Below are positions 30,196 through 34,320 of a stretch of DNA of 34,320 nucleotides, piece by piece. This DNA comes from an uncultured Parabacteroides sp. (GTDB lineage: Bacteria; Bacteroidota; Bacteroidia; Bacteroidales; Tannerellaceae): assembly GCA_949298575.1 (NCBI GenBank), contig CASFXH010000030.1, forward strand, positions 1 to 34,320. The letters run 5' to 3'. The translations under genes and the position numbers were made by a program. The number at the start of each line of letters is the position of its first letter. The first letter of the stretch is position 1. A model generated the notes under the pieces. The model saw only the letters and a program-made list of their open reading frames with translations. It did not search any database and was not told the DNA's origin.

Positions 30196-30591
30196 ATGAA
30201 AGCAAGAATTATTGCATCCTGTAATCCTTACAACGCGAAGTTTCATTATAACGGTCAGGAAGTCGTGAAATACGACGGCCATACACCCGTTCAGTGGGTG
30301 ATGGGGAACTATGACAGCATTGAAGAAGCCAAGGAAGCCCTATGGGGATTCGCGATGGAAGATTGCAACAGCCACGACGACCTTTCGCACGAATATGAAG
30401 AGGGTATAGAAGAAGATATAAGATACTTCACAGAAGAAGGCGAAGATGAAGAAGAAACGCGGAAGTGGTATGCTTCGTGGTATAAAGGTGAGGGCATATA
30501 TAGCAATGATACACACGAGGCAATGATGTTAAAGGGGGATTCATCATATTCTTACGATATAATGAGTTATTGGATAGAAGGAAATATTTAA
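30196..30591 (+). CDS. Acidic hypothetical protein
   Basis: 131 residues with 29 Asp/Glu, concentrated in the segment HEYEEGIEEDIRYFTEEGED. The N-terminus is basic (MKARIIASCNPYNAKFHYNG) and the rest aromatic-rich (RKWYASWYKGEGIYSNDTHE). The gene lies 17 bp after the larger acidic gene, with the same composition, and probably belongs to the same functional set. No known family recognised; DNA mimicry or antidefence is possible but unproven. Confidence 0.6.
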   Translation: MKARIIASCNPYNAKFHYNGQEVVKYDGHTPVQWVMGNYDSIEEAKEALWGFAMEDCNSHDDLSHEYEEGIEEDIRYFTEEGEDEEETRKWYASWYKGEGIYSNDTHEAMMLKGDSSYSYDIMSYWIEGNI

Positions 30592-30601
30592 TCTGTAACA
30601 T

Positions 30602-30630
30602 GCTGCGCTATCGGCACGACGGGCAAACAA
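30602..30630 (+). repeat. Leader repeat copy 2, directly upstream of a start codon
   Basis: 29-nt copy of the repeat at 29551-29579 with two substitutions (T for C, and C for T). It ends 1 bp before the ATG at 30632. The intervening gene (30196) has no copy. Confidence 0.7.
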
Positions 30631-30631
30631 T

Positions 30632-30862
30632 ATGGCAACATTTTACATTATATCGACTACAAATGCCCTGATAGAGGGTTGGAAAATATACGGTACTTTC
30701 AATTCGAGAAAGGAAGCTGAAAAAGCTATTGACGATATTGAAGATTTCAAGGGTACGGATATTGAAGCAGACACGCTAAACAAGAATAGTAGAGTTGTTT
30801 CTAAAACTTCTGCAATGCGTGATTATCACATTGATCCTGATTTCGATTACTACTGTCTGTAA
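30632..30862 (+). CDS. Small hypothetical protein of the acidic set
   Basis: 76 residues (MATFYIISTTNALIEGWKIY). An N-terminal strand and then GTFNSRKEAEKAIDDIEDFK, a pattern like small ferredoxin-fold or phage antidefence proteins, and a C-terminal acidic/aromatic end (DYHIDPDFDYYCL). No catalytic motif. It is preceded by the second copy of the leader repeat and followed by a structured region. Function not recognised. Confidence 0.6.
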   Translation: MATFYIISTTNALIEGWKIYGTFNSRKEAEKAIDDIEDFKGTDIEADTLNKNSRVVSKTSAMRDYHIDPDFDYYCL

Positions 30863-30873
30863 CAACAAGATAG

Positions 30874-31022
30874 GGGAGCAACCCGTGCTCCCATACGGCG
30901 GATTTCCTCTTGCCGGGGCTTCCGCAAGCCCTTATCGGCTGGTACGATTAAAGATCCGGTGCTTCTGAAATGAAGCGAATTATTATTTCAATTCCTTTTG
31001 GTACGATTAAGTACCGGATCTT
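30874..31022 (+). other. Structured non-coding region with hairpins and repeats
   Basis: Four elements: hairpin GGGAGCA/TGCTCCC (30874-30880 with 30886-30892); hairpin GGGCTT/AAGCCC (30916-30921 with 30926-30931); a perfect 10-bp inverted repeat AAGATCCGGT/ACCGGATCTT (30951-30960 with 31013-31022) enclosing a further GCTTC/GAAGC hairpin (30961-30965 with 30972-30976); and the direct repeat GGTACGATTAA at 30941-30951 and 31000-31010. No U-tract follows. It may be a small RNA or binding region upstream of the integrase operon. Confidence 0.5.
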
Positions 31023-31075
31023 GGAGGCAAAGGTAAGTGACATAAAGAAAAATAAAAGTGTAAAAAACATAATTT

Positions 31076-31177
31076 ATGATTATAGCGACAATGAGCCCGG
31101 ACGAGCAAATTGAGAATTTCGCTAAATCTGACGAGATCAGGAGAGAGATTGGTGAGGGAATAAAGAATATGATATAA
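31076..31177 (+). CDS. Very small ORF upstream of integrase
   Basis: 33 codons (MIIATMSPDEQIENFAKSDE, continuing IRREIGEGIKNMI); an internal start at 31091 (MSPDEQ) is possible. The sequence is amphipathic and helical, typical of a short genuine peptide. It lies next to the membrane ORF (one base before its start) and upstream of the integrase, so it may be an excisionase-related or coupled leader peptide. No homology recognised; short length makes this uncertain. Confidence 0.35.
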   Translation: MIIATMSPDEQIENFAKSDEIRREIGEGIKNMI

Positions 31178-31178
31178 T

Positions 31179-31322
31179 ATGCAGTTAGGTATATTCATTT
31201 GGGTTATATTAGTTATCGTCCTCTTGGGCGGATTCCCCGCGCTGGCATTCATGGGCGGCTTGCTGGCGGTCGCATTCATTGCCGGGGTAGTCATCGCTGC
31301 CCACAACTCTAAAAAGGTATGA
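31179..31322 (+). CDS. Small membrane protein overlapping the integrase start
   Basis: 47 residues (MQLGIFIWVILVIVLLGGFP, continuing ALAFMGGLLAVAFIAGVVIA and ending AHNSKKV). Two hydrophobic segments (residues ~3-25 and ~27-41) with a Pro-Gly turn, so probably a hairpin membrane protein. Its stop overlaps the integrase start (ATGA), suggesting translational coupling. Function unknown; small membrane peptides of prophages sometimes act in lysis or exclusion. Confidence 0.5.
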   Translation: MQLGIFIWVILVIVLLGGFPALAFMGGLLAVAFIAGVVIAAHNSKKV

Positions 31323-32155
31323 CGACATTAAAAGAAGCATTTTTGGATAAATACCCCAAATACGGGATTATCCTCCGGATGTTCGAAGAGGCGAACGAGT
31401 GTAGTGCAGAATGGGACGAACTTTCGAAACTCCGTCTCATCCGGTTCACCGAATACATTGGCGAACGGGTTGCGCCGAACTCCGCCCGGCAATATGCAGC
31501 AAAATTCAAGGCCGTATTAAATAGGTACTCGGACGAAATCCGGCTGGACTTCAATTTTGCCGAGATACTCTCGCTCAAGGAACAGGTATCGGTTAATACA
31601 TTCCTAGACGAAGACGAGATACGGAGGCTTGCGGCGGTCGAGGTTTCGAACGATACGGAGCGGCTAATTAGAGATCAATTCGTATTGGGTTGCGTAACCG
31701 GAGCGCGGCACTCGGACTATGCGCAGTTCACTTCTGATAATATAGACGGAGGATGGCTCTCATACGTGAGCCAGAAAACGAAAGTGTATGTAGAAATACC
31801 CGTATCGCCTATTTTGAGGCGTTTCATAAAGGAAGAATCCCCGGCTTTAGGCGAAAGAATGGTGTCGGACGTATATTTTAACGACACGATACGAAAACTC
31901 GCTGAGAAAGCCGGAATTACAGGAAAAACACGATGTTTCAAGGCTGGGAAGAACGTGTCAGGCAGGAAATGCGACCTCATCGCGTCACACACGGCCAGAA
32001 GGTCTTGCGCGTCCAACTTGGCGGCGCGTGGAGTGTCGGAGGTTTGGATAAAGAAAATACTTGGGCATACACGAGGAACTACAGACCGATATATATGCTG
32101 CGACGGTCACGGGATGCCGAAAGTCGCTCGAGATTATTTCATGAGCTTCAAATAA
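31319..32155 (+). CDS. int: Tyrosine recombinase (phage integrase)
   Basis: 278 residues. N-terminal ~85 residues: a SAM-like core-binding domain (EEANECSAEWDELSKLRLIR, APNSARQYAAKFKAVLNRYS). Catalytic domain: first Arg in VTGARHSDYAQFTSD, a Lys in SQKTKVYVEIPV, the His-Arg pair in ASHTARRSCASNLAARG, and the nucleophile in LGHTRGTTDRYICCD (Tyr). All key residues are visible. It catalyses site-specific integration and excision at the tRNA-Gly gene, whose 3' part is attR at 32958-33002. The gene starts by ATGA overlap with the small membrane ORF and ends ~800 bp before the attachment site, the typical place. Candidate arm-type repeats lie at 32881-32901. Confidence 0.95.
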   Translation: MTTLKEAFLDKYPKYGIILRMFEEANECSAEWDELSKLRLIRFTEYIGERVAPNSARQYAAKFKAVLNRYSDEIRLDFNFAEILSLKEQVSVNTFLDEDEIRRLAAVEVSNDTERLIRDQFVLGCVTGARHSDYAQFTSDNIDGGWLSYVSQKTKVYVEIPVSPILRRFIKEESPALGERMVSDVYFNDTIRKLAEKAGITGKTRCFKAGKNVSGRKCDLIASHTARRSCASNLAARGVSEVWIKKILGHTRGTTDRYICCDGHGMPKVARDYFMSFK

Positions 32156-32197
32156 CGACATAGAAGATTATATCTATATTCGCGAAAAATAAGCTGC

Positions 32198-32536
32198 ATG
32201 AGGATAAAAATACATGATGGGCTTTATGCGCACATATGCCCGTCTTGCGGAAACATCATGTCGTCATCTTCCGAACCGGATTTGATTCCTGAATTTTCAA
32301 TGTGCCCATGCGACAGGAATTACAATAAAATCCCCGCGTATGATTTATATCATGAGAATGGATATATAATGATACGACGGAATAAATTCCCTCGTTTTAT
32401 CGGCGTGGCGGATACGGGCGAAATGCCGGGAGTCAGCGATATACGGTGGATGGACGAGTGCGATGAGACAGATCGCGAGAAAGCCGAGAAGAAGGCTATC
32501 GAGTTTCTAAGAAAAGGTAAATACATGAGAATATGA
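32198..32536 (+). CDS. Small putative zinc-ribbon protein
   Basis: 112 residues (MRIKIHDGLYAHICPSCGNI). The start holds an ICPSCG knuckle and a second Cys pair in MCPCDRN about 23 residues later, together a zinc-ribbon-like fold. The rest is mixed (IRRNKFPRFIGVADTGEMPG) with a basic helical end (KAEKKAIEFLRKGKYMRI). No known function. A -7-like TATATTCG lies about 20 bp upstream, with a degenerate operator (32163-32177), but the -33 is unclear. It overlaps the next gene by ATGA. Confidence 0.6.
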   Translation: MRIKIHDGLYAHICPSCGNIMSSSSEPDLIPEFSMCPCDRNYNKIPAYDLYHENGYIMIRRNKFPRFIGVADTGEMPGVSDIRWMDECDETDREKAEKKAIEFLRKGKYMRI

Positions 32537-32883
32537 AAAGAAAAATAGAATTAAGATTGCCCGAATTCGCGTTTATCGAAGGATCCGGGCACGAGAAACC
32601 GGATATATTGAAAATGCGGAACGTTATCTTCCATGTCCGCTCCACGAGCGTAATGGAGGTGTTTGAACGTGAGAACGTATTCCTTAAACAGGATGTCCTT
32701 ACGCACGAGTTCACGAACACGAACAAATTCGGGTTTAAGGAAAAAATGGTCATCGCGCTACATTATTCAGCCACGCTGGATAAGCGCGATGATCAGGAAA
32801 TTTTGATAAACGATGTATTGAAACCGGCGGCGAAGTGGTTTTGCGAATACTGTGATTGGGAGGACGGGAACATTGAGTTATGA
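32533..32883 (+). CDS. Hypothetical protein adjacent to attR
   Basis: 116 residues (MKRKIELRLPEFAFIEGSGH). Beta-rich in the middle (MRNVIFHVRSTSVMEVFERE), with KMVIALHYSATLDKRDDQEI and a C-terminal FCEYCDWEDGNIEL containing two Cys. No motif recognised. The start overlaps the zinc-ribbon gene (ATGA), so the pair is an operon between integrase and attachment site, a place where phages often carry antidefence or moron genes. Confidence 0.62.
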   Translation: MKRKIELRLPEFAFIEGSGHEKPDILKMRNVIFHVRSTSVMEVFERENVFLKQDVLTHEFTNTNKFGFKEKMVIALHYSATLDKRDDQEILINDVLKPAAKWFCEYCDWEDGNIEL

Positions 32884-32901
32884 CGCGAATCTGACGCGAA
32901 T
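32881..32901 (+). repeat. Tandem repeat near attR, candidate integrase arm sites
   Basis: TGACGCGAAT occurs twice with an 11-bp period (32881-32890 and 32892-32901), 57 bp before the attachment core. The first copy contains the stop of the preceding gene. Position and tandem layout fit integrase arm-type or excisionase sites. Confidence 0.45.
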
Positions 32902-32957
32902 AATATTAAACAAATTGCATATTATTGATCTACAAGGATATGAATCAATGATAAAAA

Positions 32958-33002
32958 AGCCTTCCAAGCTGAGGGTCGCGGGTTTGAGTCCCGTCTTCCG
33001 CT
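32958..33002 (+). other. Right attachment site attR: 3' part of tRNA-Gly(UCC)
   Basis: AGCCTTCCAAGCTGAGGG is the anticodon loop and 3' anticodon strand of tRNA-Gly (anticodon TCC); GCGGG-TTTGAGT-CCCGT is its T arm; the acceptor 3' strand CTTCCGCT follows. The 5' half is absent, so this is the displaced 3' half left by integration. The core therefore begins at the anticodon loop, as is usual for tyrosine recombinases. The intact tRNA must be at the left end, outside the window. Confidence 0.85.
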
Positions 33003-33016
33003 CAAATTTAAAATCA

Positions 33017-33049
33017 GGCGATTATCCATTAAGGATAGTCGCCTTTTTT
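33017..33049 (+). terminator. Terminator of the interrupted tRNA-Gly locus
   Basis: An 11-bp stem (33017-33027 with 33033-33043, one G-U pair) with a 5-nt loop, followed by six T (33044-33049). It follows the tRNA 3' part by 15 bp and marks the beginning of host sequence. Confidence 0.8.
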
Positions 33050-33108
33050 ATAATCCATCAATGATTCCACTCCTGAGGATAGCGATTCCTTTCAGAAGGC
33101 AGCCTTTT

Positions 33109-34286
33109 TCATTTCTTATATTTCGCGATTAGGATCACCGGATTGTCCCCCTCGTGGAGGGTAGAGGCGATTTCCGCCAGGCGGCCGGAGAGCTGGCCGG
33201 CGGCGTGGGCCTCGATCAAATCAACAGGATTGAGCGGATATAAAATTCCGAGCTACGATTAAAAACTCGTTGAGGAAGGGAAATGTATTGACCTTTGAAA
33301 TCAGCGTTATAGATGGCGCATTCATGGATCGTTCCTTTTTTTCGGTCAAAGACCAAATCTTTGCTCGCGAGCCCTTCATTTTTGTCAAAATCCCAAACAC
33401 GTTCAATGGATTTCATGAAGCAATAATCGTCCGTCAAGACGCTTGGGAAAAGGAAAACGATCGGGTCCATTGTTTGGACAGAAGGCTTACGGACAATGAA
33501 TGGCTCAATCCCTTTGCCTGGCTGAAGCGTATAAATGGTATCGGCCGAAGGTTCCAGCAAAAGCCAGCCGTCCGCATAGGGAACTGTCTTATTGTTCCTG
33601 ACAGCCGCGGAAACGATGCCTTCCGCTACATTCTTTATAAGCATAACCGAAATCCTCCTCTCATAAGGGATGGGGATCTCCTTGATCTCACCATCGCTTT
33701 TAGATATCAGGAAAAAGGTATTATCCAAATTCATGAGTTCAGGCCCGAATGTGTCTTCACCTATGAGATATTCTTGATCATAATCATAAAGGGTATATAC
33801 GGCGGAACCTTCGCGGAGTTTGATCGTTCGCTTGAAATTTCCTTCCAAATCGTATACACGAAGCAGATAACGGGCATCATCTTTTACGAATAATTCTTCA
33901 TTCGCCTCGTCAATAATAGCATTCCCCATGAAAACGCATTCTTCCGGGCCTTCCCCGCATTTGTTGATCTTTCGGATCCCTTTCCCGGTTTTCCGATCAA
34001 AGAAGAATAAATCACCTTCCCGCATATTTGCTGTTAGGATCGTATGTTCTGTTAGGTCCATGATCCAATTCCGTGTTAAGAACTCATCCGTTGTCTCCAA
34101 CGGCACATATTCTATATCAAAAAGATCTTGCAGAAGGAATTCTTTCGTGGGATAACGCTTCGTCACGTCGACCGTGATCAGCTCATTCTCTGTTTTGCCA
34201 CCGTTTTCACATCCAAAAAATAAAACCGCGGACAAAAGCCATAAGACAAAAGAATATCTTCTTGAATTCTTCTCTAAAAACATCAT
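33109..34286 (-). pseudogene. Host six-bladed beta-propeller lipoprotein gene with frameshifted C-terminus
   Basis: The main frame 33216-34286 codes for 356 residues. A signal peptide MMFLEKNSRRYSFVLWLLSA ends in a lipobox FFGC (Cys 26), so it is a lipoprotein. The body matches BF3164-like six-bladed propellers common in Bacteroidales (LQDLFDIEYVPLETTDEFLT, GEGPEECVFM near 120). The frame stops early (FYIRSILLI). In the next frame the gene continues with NPVDLIEAHAAGQLSGRLAE and ends DNPVILIAKYKK with TGA at 33109-33111, the usual C-terminus of the family. One extra T in the TTTT run near 33242 would restore the frame. Either a pseudogene, a homopolymer error, or phase variation. The gene is convergent with the prophage end; host function is unknown. 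Confidence 0.7.
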
Positions 34287-34320
34287 GATATTAAAAAATT
34301 TAACTATCCAATTCCCATTT

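Noticed and set aside
32161-32182. Operator and promoter upstream of the zinc-ribbon gene
   Set aside because: Half-site ATCTAT and a TATATTCG are present, but the other half-site has two mismatches and no -33 box is found.
33270-33893. Plus-strand ORF opposite the host lipoprotein gene
   Set aside because: The minus frame has a lipoprotein signal and propeller motifs; the plus frame is a shadow.
1-34320. CRISPR array, diversity-generating retroelement, retron or insertion sequence
   Set aside because: No regularly spaced repeats, no reverse transcriptase and no transposase were found; the only mobile gene besides the prophage is the HNH endonuclease.

Overview
The window is most of an integrated siphovirus-type prophage in a Bacteroidales chromosome (Bacteroides or Parabacteroides-like), plus about 1.3 kb of host DNA on the right. 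Host evidence: promoters follow the Bacteroidetes plan (TTTG, 19-21 bp, TAnnTTTG); the right flank carries a six-bladed beta-propeller lipoprotein gene typical of gut Bacteroidales; the right attachment site is the 3' part of a tRNA-Gly(UCC). The left prophage end is outside the window.

Layout. 1-2418 (minus): a tail hub/fibre gene cut by the left edge and a distal-tail-like gene. 2430-5620: an AT-rich accessory (moron) island between the tape measure and distal tail genes, with a Rha/KilAC-type regulator, a winged-helix membrane protein, an unknown gene and a divergent SHOCT-domain membrane protein. 5635-15663 (minus): tape measure, tail chaperones with an A9 slippery site for -1 frameshifting, tail tube, neck and connector genes, major capsid, head decoration and scaffold-like genes. 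15684-16170: control region with a terminator, a tRNA-Ser(GCU), a Com-like zinc-ribbon gene, divergent promoters and paired operators. 16175-21384 (plus): large terminase, portal, MuF-like head protein, an HNH homing endonuclease gene, and a small-terminase-like gene. 21394-24052 (minus): three small genes and a D5/P4-type primase-helicase. 24053-25152: 1.1 kb without a convincing gene, holding operators, hairpins and a structured leader RNA; a candidate origin and early control region. 25153-30862 (plus): early/accessory genes including an LPD29-like protein, a sliding-clamp-like protein and a set of small acidic proteins. 31076-32883 (plus): two very small genes, the tyrosine integrase and two small genes before attR (32958-33002). 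33109-34286 (minus): host lipoprotein gene with a frameshifted 3' end.

How it may work together. The palindrome ATAGAT-N3-ATCTAT occurs seven times without mismatch. Six copies form three pairs (distal tail promoter, divergent head/packaging promoters, upstream of the primase-helicase), and every pair has the same 31-bp period. Where a promoter is clear, one copy touches or overlaps the -7 box, so a single phage repressor probably silences replication, packaging, head and tail functions together. In addition, intrinsic-terminator-like hairpins sit just upstream of the first gene of each late block (distal tail, scaffold/head, terminase). Those blocks may therefore also need antitermination, and the Com-like gene and tRNA lie before the head-block terminator. 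This combined operator and terminator logic is the most unusual feature of the window. The regulator itself is not recognisable here and may lie to the left.
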